Below, piece by piece: positions 1 through 5,177 of a stretch of 5,177 nt of DNA (positions are counted from its first letter, which is position 1; each line of letters starts with the position of its first letter). A program made the translations under genes and the position numbers. The notes beneath the pieces are model-generated. The model was not told where the DNA came from. It did not search any database and was given only the letters and a program-made list of their open reading frames with translations. This stretch comes from DATELY01 sp040513115. Lineage in GTDB: Bacteria > Pseudomonadota > Gammaproteobacteria > Steroidobacterales > Steroidobacteraceae. The DNA lies in contig JBEVDW010000250.1 of NCBI GenBank assembly GCA_040513115.1, positions 1-5,177 on the forward strand, given 5' to 3'.

Positions 1-726
1 CCAGCCGTCGCGCGTCTGAAAAACGTCGCTCGGGCCTGAAGACTGTGCGCGGTTGCCCGTGCGGGTGCGATTGCGCTTTGCTACCGCCTGCTCGACGAGC
101 AGCCAGCTCATGGCGGCGTAGCCGCTCGTCATCAGCGACGTTTCCAGCTTGTGCCCCTTGCCCGTCCGATTGCGTTCCAATAATCCGCAGGCGATGGCGA
201 ACGCCGCATAGATGCCGGTCGAGACGTCGACGAACGAGCAGAACGAGCGCGTCGGCGTATCGCCGAAGCCGGACATGTAGGCGCTACCGGACATGGCTTG
301 CCCTACGCCATCGAAGCCCACCTCGGCGGCTTGTGGTCCTACGCTCGTGTAAGCGGACACATTGAGATAAATGAGCTTTGGATTCACCTTCGCCAGCGTG
401 TCGTAGTCGAGGTTCTGACGCTGCAGCGTGGCATCCGGTGCGCCCAGCACGACAACGTCCGTCGAGCCGAGCAACTTGTTCAACACCTCGCGTCCCTCGG
501 GCTTGTCCGTATCCAGGCACACGCTCATCTTGTTCGAGTGCAACTGCAGGAAGCCGGCACCATCGAGCGTGTCGCTCAAGCGGAAGGGATCGCGATCGGG
601 CGAGCCGCCCAGCGGTTCGATCTTGATGACTTCCGCGCCCATGTTGGACAGCAGCCAGGTGGAGAAGGGCGCGGCAACGAACTTGCCGAAGTCCAGGACA
701 CGAATGTCCTTCAACACATCGAACAC
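1..726 (-). CDS. CaiB/BaiF family (class III) CoA-transferase, C-terminal part missing at window edge
   Basis: Family III CoA-transferases move CoA between carboxylic acids through an aspartyl-CoA intermediate; relatives racemise 2-methylacyl-CoAs. The 242 visible codons are open to the left edge. The family is usually about 400 residues, so roughly 60% is seen. The N-terminus (LKDIRVLDFGKFVAAPFST) and AEVIKIEPLGG at 31-41 are the typical CoA-binding Rossmann-like start. FLQLHSNKMSVCLD (59-72) matches the family's 'N+ K.S..LD' segment. D167 in SFVDVSTGIYAAFAIA lies where the family has its catalytic aspartate, followed by the hallmark LLERNRTGKG (182-191). The start is GTG at 726: an in-frame TGA (the stop of the upstream reductase gene) lies six codons before it, and a GAGG sits 6 nt upstream. 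GTG at 717 is the only close alternative. It is the third gene of the leftward unit, 15 bp after the reductase. Family is firm; the acid it uses is unknown, and a racemase-like member cannot be excluded. Confidence 0.93.
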   Translation of the reverse strand, partial: MFDVLKDIRVLDFGKFVAAPFSTWLLSNMGAEVIKIEPLGGSPDRDPFRLSDTLDGAGFLQLHSNKMSVCLDTDKPEGREVLNKLLGSTDVVVLGAPDATLQRQNLDYDTLAKVNPKLIYLNVSAYTSVGPQAAEVGFDGVGQAMSGSAYMSGFGDTPTRSFCSFVDVSTGIYAAFAIACGLLERNRTGKGHKLETSLMTSGYAAMSWLLVEQAVAKRNRTRTGNRAQSSGPSDVFQTRDGW

Positions 727-730
727 GCTA

Positions 731-736
731 CACCTC
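731..736 (-). promoter_or_regulatory. Ribosome binding site for the GTG-started CoA-transferase
   Basis: GAGGTG on the minus strand lies in the 15-bp gap after the reductase stop. Its GAGG core is 6 nt before GTG at 726. This supports the GTG over the internal GTG at 717. Confidence 0.6.
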
Positions 737-741
737 GTCGC

Positions 742-2004
742 TCAAGCGGCGGCTTTCTTCAGGTTGAATGAGGGATCCGCAAGCTTTGCGGGATCCAGTG
801 TCACACGGGCTTCGATGAGGCGCTGCGCGTACTTGATGTCGCGCGCTTCGTTGATGCCCGTGGCGCCGACGACGCGGCCCTCCGCCATGTGAAACAGCAG
901 GAACTTGTTCTTCTGCTGATCGCCACGTAATACGTTCTGCGCTGTGTCGCAGACACCGGTCACCTGGATCTTCAAGTCGTACTGATCCGACCACATGTGC
1001 GGCACCTGGGAGTAGGGCTCGTTGGCACCGAGCATGTTCTTCGCCACCGCCACCGCCTGGTTCTGCGCGTGCATCCAGTTCTCGCTGCGCATGGTGCGGC
1101 CGAAAAAGTCATCCGGATACTTCACGGCGTCGCCAGCGGCAAAGACATCTGCCGCGCTGGCCGCGCCGAACTGATCGACGACGATGCCATCGTCACAGCG
1201 GATGCCGGCGTTCGCTGCGAGCTCGATGTTCGGTACGACGCCCACGCCGATCACGATCAGATCCGCCGGCAACACGGTGCCGTCGGAGAGCGCGAGGCCT
1301 TGTGTGCCACTCGTGCTCTGACCCGTGGCCGAAATGCCAAGCCGCAACTGCACGCCCTTCGATCGATGATACGCAGCCACGTGCTCCGAGATGCTCGGGC
1401 TCAATGCGCGCGCCATGATGCGTGGCGCCAGCTCGACCACCGTTACTTTGCAGTCGCGCAGGACGGCACTCGCTGCGACCTCCATGCCGATGACGCCGCC
1501 GCCCAGCAGCACGACATTGCGCCCGGGCACGAGCTGTTTCCGCAGATGCAGCGCATCCGTCAGCGTGCGCAGATAGAGATGCTTCACTGGGCCTTGCTCT
1601 ACCGCGGGAATACGGCGCACCCGTGCACCGGGCACCAGCAGCAATCGGTCGTAACGCAGCGAGTCGCTGCCGGCGATCGTCACCGTATGAGCCTGCGTAT
1701 CGATCGCTGTCACTTCCTTGCCCAGCACCAACTCGATGTTCTTCTCTTCGTACCAGTGGTGCGGACGCAGTGCTATCTGCTCGGGTGAGCGCAGCGCGAT
1801 GTCTTCCGGCAAGTGCGACGCCACCAGACTCTCGAACGAATCGTGCACCAGCACACTCTTCGACAGCGGCGGCCGATCATACGGACGTGCGCGCTCATCA
1901 CCGATGAGCACGATGCGTCCAGCGAAGCCGTGCTCACGCAGCGCGCCGGCCGCGCTCACACCGGCCAGACCGGCACCGACGATGACGATGGTTTCCTGGG
2001 TCAT
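742..2004 (-). CDS. FAD-dependent NADH:ferredoxin reductase (rubredoxin/putidaredoxin-reductase type)
   Basis: This cytosolic flavoprotein family takes electrons from NADH and passes them to a small [2Fe-2S] ferredoxin or rubredoxin that serves a P450 or oxygenase. The 420 residues match the usual length of about 400-430. The N-terminal FAD fold has IVIVGAGLAGVSA (GxGxxG at 10-15), the strand ending VLIGDE (32-37) and the class motif PYDRPPLSK (41-49). The second Rossmann fold has VVLLGGGVIGMEVA (164-177), and E191 in VVELAP suggests NADH over NADPH. VFAAGDAVK (287-295) is the second FAD motif, followed by the conserved W310/Q315 region and a C-terminal reductase domain from about 330. ATG at 2004 is chosen because an AGAGGA lies 5 nt upstream and the flavin fold begins at once; the in-frame ATG at 2118 would add 38 residues encoded over the end of the preceding gene. 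It is the second gene of the leftward unit. No ferredoxin gene adjoins it, so its partner is unknown; the P450 at 3743-4939 is the obvious candidate end acceptor. Confidence 0.95.
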   Translation of the reverse strand: MTQETIVIVGAGLAGVSAAGALREHGFAGRIVLIGDERARPYDRPPLSKSVLVHDSFESLVASHLPEDIALRSPEQIALRPHHWYEEKNIELVLGKEVTAIDTQAHTVTIAGSDSLRYDRLLLVPGARVRRIPAVEQGPVKHLYLRTLTDALHLRKQLVPGRNVVLLGGGVIGMEVAASAVLRDCKVTVVELAPRIMARALSPSISEHVAAYHRSKGVQLRLGISATGQSTSGTQGLALSDGTVLPADLIVIGVGVVPNIELAANAGIRCDDGIVVDQFGAASAADVFAAGDAVKYPDDFFGRTMRSENWMHAQNQAVAVAKNMLGANEPYSQVPHMWSDQYDLKIQVTGVCDTAQNVLRGDQQKNKFLLFHMAEGRVVGATGINEARDIKYAQRLIEARVTLDPAKLADPSFNLKKAAA

Positions 2005-2009
2005 GTCTA

Positions 2010-2015
2010 TCCTCT
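2010..2015 (-). promoter_or_regulatory. Ribosome binding site that sets the reductase start
   Basis: AGAGGA on the minus strand is 5 nt before the ATG at 2004. It lies in the 35-bp gap after the upstream crotonase gene and favours this start over the longer in-frame reading from 2118. Confidence 0.65.
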
Positions 2016-2039
2016 TCGGATGCCGCGAGGCGTGTGCGC

Positions 2040-2840
2040 TCAGCGGCCTTTGAACGTGGCGGGGCGTTTTTCGCCGAACGCCTTGATCGCCTCGATGAAG
2101 TCTTCCGTGGCACCGCACCGGCCGAGCGACTCGGTCTCGGCGGCGAACTGCTGTTCGATCGTGCGGTCAAGCGAGTGGCGCACGAGCGATTTCATCTCGC
2201 GAATGGCAACGGGGGACAGTGAAATGATGGTCTGCAAGACCTGTTCGGTCTTGGCCTCGAGCTCGCTATCGGGCACGGCCCAATTCACCAGGCCATAGCG
2301 TTCTGCATCGGCACCGCTGACCGTTTCGCCCAGCAGGATCATCTGCATCGTTCGTGCGAGACCGATCTTGCGCGGTAGAAAATAAGATTCGCCGTGATCG
2401 ACGTTGTGGCCCAGTCGAACCTGCGGCAGCAGAAGCTTCGCGGTTTGCGAGGCAACGGTCATGTCCGAAGACAGCACCATCTGCACGCCTGCGCCGATGG
2501 TGTGGCCACGCACGCTCGTGATGATCGGCATCGTCAGCTCGTTCATGCCGAGGAAGATGGGCCAGGCCATTTTCCGCGCCATCTCAGCGACGTCCTTGCC
2601 ACGTTGTTCGGCAGAAGGCGAGAGCGCGGCCGCCATCGACTTGAGATCTGCGCCTGCGCAGAAATCAGGGCCGTTGCCGGCGATGAGAAACGCGCGGACT
2701 TCTTTGTCGGCGCGCAGCTCTGCGACGATCGCGACGAGGTCCTCCGACATGCCGGGCGTCAACGCATTCTTGACGTTGGGGCGATTCAACGTGAGGCGCG
2801 CGATGCCGGCGCGCTTCTCGAATAACACTTCTGATGACAT
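2040..2840 (-). CDS. Crotonase-superfamily protein (enoyl-CoA hydratase/isomerase-like) lacking both canonical catalytic glutamates
   Basis: Crotonase-fold enzymes bind acyl-CoA thioesters in an oxyanion hole and catalyse hydration, isomerisation, dehalogenation or C-C cleavage. This one is 266 residues, a normal length. The fold is clear: LTLNRPNVKNAL (16-27), the oxyanion segment FCAGADLKSM (60-69), RGHTIGAGVQMVLSSD (111-126), LLLPQVRLG (136-144) and the C-terminal helices ending AFGEKRPATFKGR. In enoyl-CoA hydratase the two catalytic acids are Glu, 20 residues apart, in GGCE and PE[IV]. Here both are Gln (Q120 and Q140, same spacing). D148, eight after Q140, matches the position of the second catalytic acid in dienoyl-CoA isomerase. 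A normal hydratase reaction is therefore doubtful; isomerase, lyase or another thioester chemistry is possible. ATG at 2840 gives the usual N-terminus, with no other start close upstream, but there is no good Shine-Dalgarno. It is first in the leftward unit, 35 bp before the reductase. The family is certain; the reaction is not known. Confidence 0.94.
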   Translation of the reverse strand: MSSEVLFEKRAGIARLTLNRPNVKNALTPGMSEDLVAIVAELRADKEVRAFLIAGNGPDFCAGADLKSMAAALSPSAEQRGKDVAEMARKMAWPIFLGMNELTMPIITSVRGHTIGAGVQMVLSSDMTVASQTAKLLLPQVRLGHNVDHGESYFLPRKIGLARTMQMILLGETVSGADAERYGLVNWAVPDSELEAKTEQVLQTIISLSPVAIREMKSLVRHSLDRTIEQQFAAETESLGRCGATEDFIEAIKAFGEKRPATFKGR

Positions 2841-2870
2841 GGCTGCGTGCTGGCTAATGCGGTTCCGTAC

Positions 2871-2898
2871 GATATACCATCCTTCCTATTCCTGTCTT
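2871..2898 (-). promoter_or_regulatory. Candidate sigma-70-like promoter for the leftward unit
   Basis: On the minus strand, AAGACA (2898-2893) and TATATC (2876-2871) are 16 bp apart. Each matches four of six consensus bases. This would give an untranslated leader of about 25 nt before ATG 2840. It is a weak match found by eye and could be chance. Confidence 0.25.
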
Positions 2899-2926
2899 GC
2901 CGCCTTTGGTTTGCCGCAGCGCCTAC

Positions 2927-2933
2927 AAGGAGG
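2927..2933 (+). promoter_or_regulatory. Strong Shine-Dalgarno for the rightward enoyl-CoA hydratase
   Basis: AAGGAGG ends 5 nt before ATG 2939. It selects this start over the upstream in-frame ATG at 2897, which would place the Shine-Dalgarno inside the coding region, and over ATG 2945, which is 11 nt away. Confidence 0.8.
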
Positions 2934-2938
2934 CCTCA

Positions 2939-3733
2939 ATGTCGATGTCCCCAGGGTCTATGCCCGCAGGTTCCGTGCGCGTCGAAAGCCGTAACGGTGT
3001 GGGCTGGATCACCTTCGACCGACCGCCCCTCAACGTCGTGAACGCCGGTATGGCACGCGCAGCACGCGCGGGCATCGAGCAACTCGATGCCGATGACAGC
3101 TCGCGAGTCATCGTCATCACGTCGGTGGGCGACAAGGCCTTCGCCGCCGGTGCCGATGTCGGCGAACATCGGTTGGATCAAGTGCGCGAGCTGAATGACG
3201 AGCTGTTTGCGCTGGTCGCCACGCTCATGAAGCCCGATGGCAAACCGCGCATTGCCGCGGTGAAGGGCATCTGCTCGGGTGGCGGCAACGAAGTGGCGTT
3301 TGCGTGCGATTTCGTCGTAGCGCGCTCGGATACACGTTTCTCGCAGCCCGAAGTCAAGCTGGGCGCCGTCGGCAATCTCGGCGCGTTCCTGATGGCGCAG
3401 GTGATCGCGCCGGGCAAGGCGCTCGAGCTTGCATTGACAGGCGATTGGATGAACGCCGAAGAAGCGCTCGGCTTCGGGTTGATCACTCGCATCCTGCCGC
3501 AGGACGACTACGACAACGCACTCACTCGCTATCTCGAGCGTTTCACCGACAAGAGCATGGCCGCGCTGCGCGTCGGTCGCAGACAGTTCCGCAGCTTGAT
3601 GGGCATGTCGGTGGCGGAAGGCTTGCGGGTATTGCCCGACTACTTCATGAACGAATCGATCCAGCTGGAGGATTACCAGGAAGGCGTCGAGGCGTTCATG
3701 TCCAAGCGCAAGCCGGTGTGGCGGCATCGCTGA
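2939..3733 (+). CDS. Enoyl-CoA hydratase/isomerase family protein with both catalytic glutamates
   Basis: Enoyl-CoA hydratases add water across the 2,3 double bond of an enoyl-CoA in beta-oxidation-type pathways. The protein is 264 residues, a normal length. Visible landmarks are VGWITFDRPPLNVVN (21-35), the oxyanion segment AFAAGADVGE (67-76), CSGGGNEVAFACD (112-124) and FSQPEVKLGAVGNLG (134-148). E118 and E138 sit at the two catalytic glutamate positions with the expected 20-residue spacing, so hydratase chemistry is plausible. The C-terminus (YQEGVEAFMSKRKPVW) is the usual 'EG..AF..KR.P.W' ending. PPLNV and GGGNE also recall cyclic-dienoyl-CoA hydratases of aromatic-ring degradation; that comparison is from memory and weak. 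The start is ATG 2939, behind a strong AAGGAGG. It is the first gene of the rightward unit, and its stop lies 9 bp before the P450, so the two are probably co-transcribed. It is clearly diverged from the leftward crotonase and is not a recent duplicate. Family is firm; the substrate is not known. Confidence 0.95.
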   Translation: MSMSPGSMPAGSVRVESRNGVGWITFDRPPLNVVNAGMARAARAGIEQLDADDSSRVIVITSVGDKAFAAGADVGEHRLDQVRELNDELFALVATLMKPDGKPRIAAVKGICSGGGNEVAFACDFVVARSDTRFSQPEVKLGAVGNLGAFLMAQVIAPGKALELALTGDWMNAEEALGFGLITRILPQDDYDNALTRYLERFTDKSMAALRVGRRQFRSLMGMSVAEGLRVLPDYFMNESIQLEDYQEGVEAFMSKRKPVWRHR

Positions 3734-3742
3734 GGCTAAGGT

Positions 3743-4939
3743 ATGGCGGCAACTATTTCGGATCTCGAACGGATCGAGTTGGATCCTTTCGCAGAACAGA
3801 ACCTGCGGTATCCGCACGCGATGCAGCGCACGCTGCTCGAAGCGGGGTCGGTGTTCTGGCTGGACTGCTACGAGACGTACGGCGTTGCGCGCCATCGCGA
3901 AGTGCAGCAGGTGCTGCAGGATCCGCAACACTTCATTTCCTCTGCCGGTATTGGCCTTGCACACCTGCGCAAGCCTGGGGCGTGGCGCGTTCCGAGCCCC
4001 ATCGCCGAAGCGGATCCACCGCAGCACGACATCGTACGGAAGGCGATGAATCGAATCGTTTCACCGAGCGTCGTCAACGGCTGGCGCGAGCGCTTCCTGC
4101 AACGTGCTCAGGTGCTATGTGACGCGGTGCTGGCAGCGGGTCGTGTGGATGGCTTGAAGGATCTGGCTGAAGCATATGTGCACGACGTGTTTCCGTCGGC
4201 ACTCGGCGTCGAGCCTCACCGCGAGAATTTGCTGATCGTCGGACACCACAATGCCAATGCGGCGGGTCCGAACAACGAGCTCTTCAAGCGCTCCCAAGCT
4301 GCGCTGGAAGGCATCATGGACTGGTACCAACGGCATCAATCCCCGGCAGGCATCATTCCCGGCGGCTTCGGTGCTCAGGTGTTTGCGGCCGAAGAGCGCG
4401 GCGACATCCCGCAAGGACTTGCCTCGCCCATGCTACGCACATTGTTGCGTGGTGGGCTCGATACCACGATCAGCGGACTCGCTACCGCATTGTGGTATCT
4501 CGCATCGAATCCGGTGCAGTGGAGCATTCTCAAGCGCAATCCCAAGCTGGTCGGTAACGCGTTCGAGGAAGCGTTGCGCATGGAGTCGCCGACGTCTTCG
4601 ATCTATCGCACGACGACGGAAGGCGCGCGTGTCGGCGACGTCGATCTGTTGCCGGATACGAAGGTGCAGGTGTTCGTGGGTGCGTCGAACCGCGATCCGC
4701 GCAAGTGGCCGGACGCAGAAAGCTACAACGTCGAGCGCTCGCTGGGTGGTCACGTCGGCTTTGGTTTCGGTATTCACTTCTGCCTGGGTCGAAGCATCGC
4801 GAAGTTGGAGGCGGAGTGCTTCTTATCCACGCTGGTGGAGCGCGTTGCCGAGTTCGAGCTCGACGGCGAGGTGGAGTTTCGCGCCGTGAATGTTCTGCGC
4901 ACGATCAAGTCCCTGCCGTTGCGCGTGCGACTGCACTAA
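3743..4939 (+). CDS. Cytochrome P450, soluble bacterial class I type, CYP199-like
   Basis: A heme-thiolate monooxygenase that inserts one oxygen atom into a substrate using electrons from a ferredoxin/ferredoxin-reductase pair. It is 398 residues with no membrane anchor, as usual for soluble bacterial P450s. Seen in order: the C-helix region EADPPQHDIVRKAMN (89-103); the I helix LRGGLDTTISGL (235-246) with the acid-alcohol pair D240/T241; the K-helix ExxR (E276-R279, in EEALRMESP); NRDPRKWPD (316-324); and the heme loop FGFGIHFCLG (340-349) with C347 as the heme ligand. WRVPSPI (81-87), PGGFGA (206-211), NAFEEA and GHVGFG strongly resemble the CYP199 group, whose known members oxidise para-substituted benzoates. 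R82 and S85 align with residues I recall as binding the substrate carboxylate there; R236 replaces a serine. ATG 3743 follows a GAGG that overlaps the previous stop, 7 nt upstream. It probably uses the reductase at 742-2004 plus a ferredoxin encoded elsewhere. P450 identity is certain; subfamily and substrate are inferred. Confidence 0.96.
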   Translation: MAATISDLERIELDPFAEQNLRYPHAMQRTLLEAGSVFWLDCYETYGVARHREVQQVLQDPQHFISSAGIGLAHLRKPGAWRVPSPIAEADPPQHDIVRKAMNRIVSPSVVNGWRERFLQRAQVLCDAVLAAGRVDGLKDLAEAYVHDVFPSALGVEPHRENLLIVGHHNANAAGPNNELFKRSQAALEGIMDWYQRHQSPAGIIPGGFGAQVFAAEERGDIPQGLASPMLRTLLRGGLDTTISGLATALWYLASNPVQWSILKRNPKLVGNAFEEALRMESPTSSIYRTTTEGARVGDVDLLPDTKVQVFVGASNRDPRKWPDAESYNVERSLGGHVGFGFGIHFCLGRSIAKLEAECFLSTLVERVAEFELDGEVEFRAVNVLRTIKSLPLRVRLH

Positions 4940-5177
4940 CGGGTAGGGCACAATCGGCCGCAGATGAGTTTCGCCATGCGATTGCGCCAACGCCCGATGG
5001 CCGATGTACTAGCGCGCAGTACTTTCGACGCTGAGTTCTCCAGCCACCCTGTCTTAGTGCTGCTGGTCATTTACTCCACCCAGCACGTTATCAGACTGAC
5101 TCACCGACCTTCCTATCGCACCGCAGCGAACAGCCATGTGCGCCCGCCATGGATCCTGACATTCGTTCCGCCCTCTT
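4940..5177. other. Right-end stretch with no supported gene
   Basis: These 238 bp follow the P450 stop. I found no clear terminator hairpin with a U-tract, RNA gene or repeat. A frame from ATG 4964 stays open to the edge (71 codons) but has no Shine-Dalgarno, no recognisable motif and several codons that look rare for this window (CTA, TTA, AGA). On the minus strand a 44-codon frame (5070-4936) follows GGTGGAG but overlaps the P450 end and resembles nothing known to me. A minus-strand frame also enters from the right edge and ends at a TGA at 5093-5091; it could be the last 28 residues of a gene outside the window. Confidence 0.5.

Larger units (their letters stand above)
2841..2938. promoter_or_regulatory. 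Divergent intergenic region between the two transcription units
   Basis: These 98 bp separate the start codons of two divergent crotonase genes and must hold at least the leftward promoter, and probably the rightward one. The stretch around 2870-2892 is AT-richer than its surroundings. I see no convincing rightward sigma-70 pair; TATACC at 2873-2878 lacks a good -35. No clear inverted-repeat operator was found, and no regulator gene lies in the window. Confidence 0.6.

Noticed and set aside
997..1788. A 263-codon open frame on the plus strand opposite the ferredoxin reductase
   Set aside because: It is the antisense of a conserved flavoprotein; the translation is His/Arg-rich without any recognisable fold.
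742..2118. A longer reductase of 458 residues starting at 2118
   Set aside because: The extra 38 residues are encoded over the end of the preceding crotonase gene and are unlike the family. ATG 2004 has a good AGAGGA and starts directly at the FAD fold.
2897..3733. A longer enoyl-CoA hydratase starting at ATG 2897
   Set aside because: The strong AAGGAGG at 2927-2933 would be inside the coding region, and the added residues are not family-like. ATG 2939 is favoured.
2936..4027. A 363-codon open frame on the minus strand across the enoyl-CoA hydratase and the P450 start
   Set aside because: It lies opposite two well-supported genes with clear motifs, its translation is rich in Arg, His and Ala with no domain, and it has no credible ribosome site. 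It is a GC-rich antisense shadow.
4446..4465. Gly in place of the usual Ala in the P450 I-helix motif (GGLDTT), considered as an unusual oxygen-activation site
   Set aside because: GGLDT also occurs in well-known P450s such as P450cam, so it is not unusual.
5006..5022. Palindrome-like GTACT...AGTAC around GCGCGC, considered as terminator or operator
   Set aside because: The stem is only 5 bp, with a self-complementary GC core and no T-tract after it. It is too weak to separate from chance.
4936..5070. A 44-codon minus-strand frame with a GGTGGAG ribosome-site-like sequence
   Set aside because: It overlaps the P450 end, is short and low in recognisable features; a chance frame is more likely.
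4964..5177. A 71-codon plus-strand frame open to the right edge
   Set aside because: No Shine-Dalgarno, atypical codons and no recognisable motif beyond one short hydrophobic run; not enough to call a gene.
1..5177. Search by eye for insertion sequences, CRISPR repeats, tRNA genes and long direct or inverted repeats
   Set aside because: None seen. The window is filled by ordinary coding sequence with short gaps.

Overview
This is a gene-dense, GC-rich bacterial window (roughly 60% GC by eye) from a catabolic or accessory region. Nothing in it fixes the species. The style of the genes fits an aerobic proteobacterium that degrades aromatic, terpenoid or steroid acids: a soluble class I cytochrome P450, a ferredoxin reductase, crotonase-fold enzymes and a class III CoA-transferase. 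That placement is inference.

The layout is two divergent transcription units sharing a 98-bp control region (2841-2938). The leftward unit reads crotonase-family protein (2840-2040), FAD/NADH ferredoxin reductase (2004-742), then a CaiB/BaiF-type CoA-transferase (726-1) that runs off the left edge. Its gaps are 35 and 15 bp, as in an operon. The rightward unit is an enoyl-CoA hydratase (2939-3733) followed after 9 bp by a cytochrome P450 (3743-4939). The last 238 bp (4940-5177) hold no gene I can support.

A plausible joint reading is that the CoA-transferase activates or exchanges CoA on a carboxylic acid, the P450 oxidises the acid or a related molecule, the reductase passes NADH electrons towards the P450 through a [2Fe-2S] ferredoxin not encoded here, and the two crotonases act on acyl-CoA intermediates. 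The P450 resembles the CYP199 group, whose studied members oxidise para-substituted benzoic acids. This comparison is from memory, so the substrate is a hypothesis.

The most notable points are these. The two crotonases differ at the active site: the rightward one has both catalytic glutamates of a hydratase (E118, E138), while the leftward one has glutamine at both positions (Q120, Q140) and an aspartate eight residues on (D148), so it is probably not an ordinary hydratase. The P450 appears to keep part of a carboxylate-binding set but carries an extra arginine (R236) in the I helix. I found no RNA gene, insertion sequence, CRISPR array or clear terminator.
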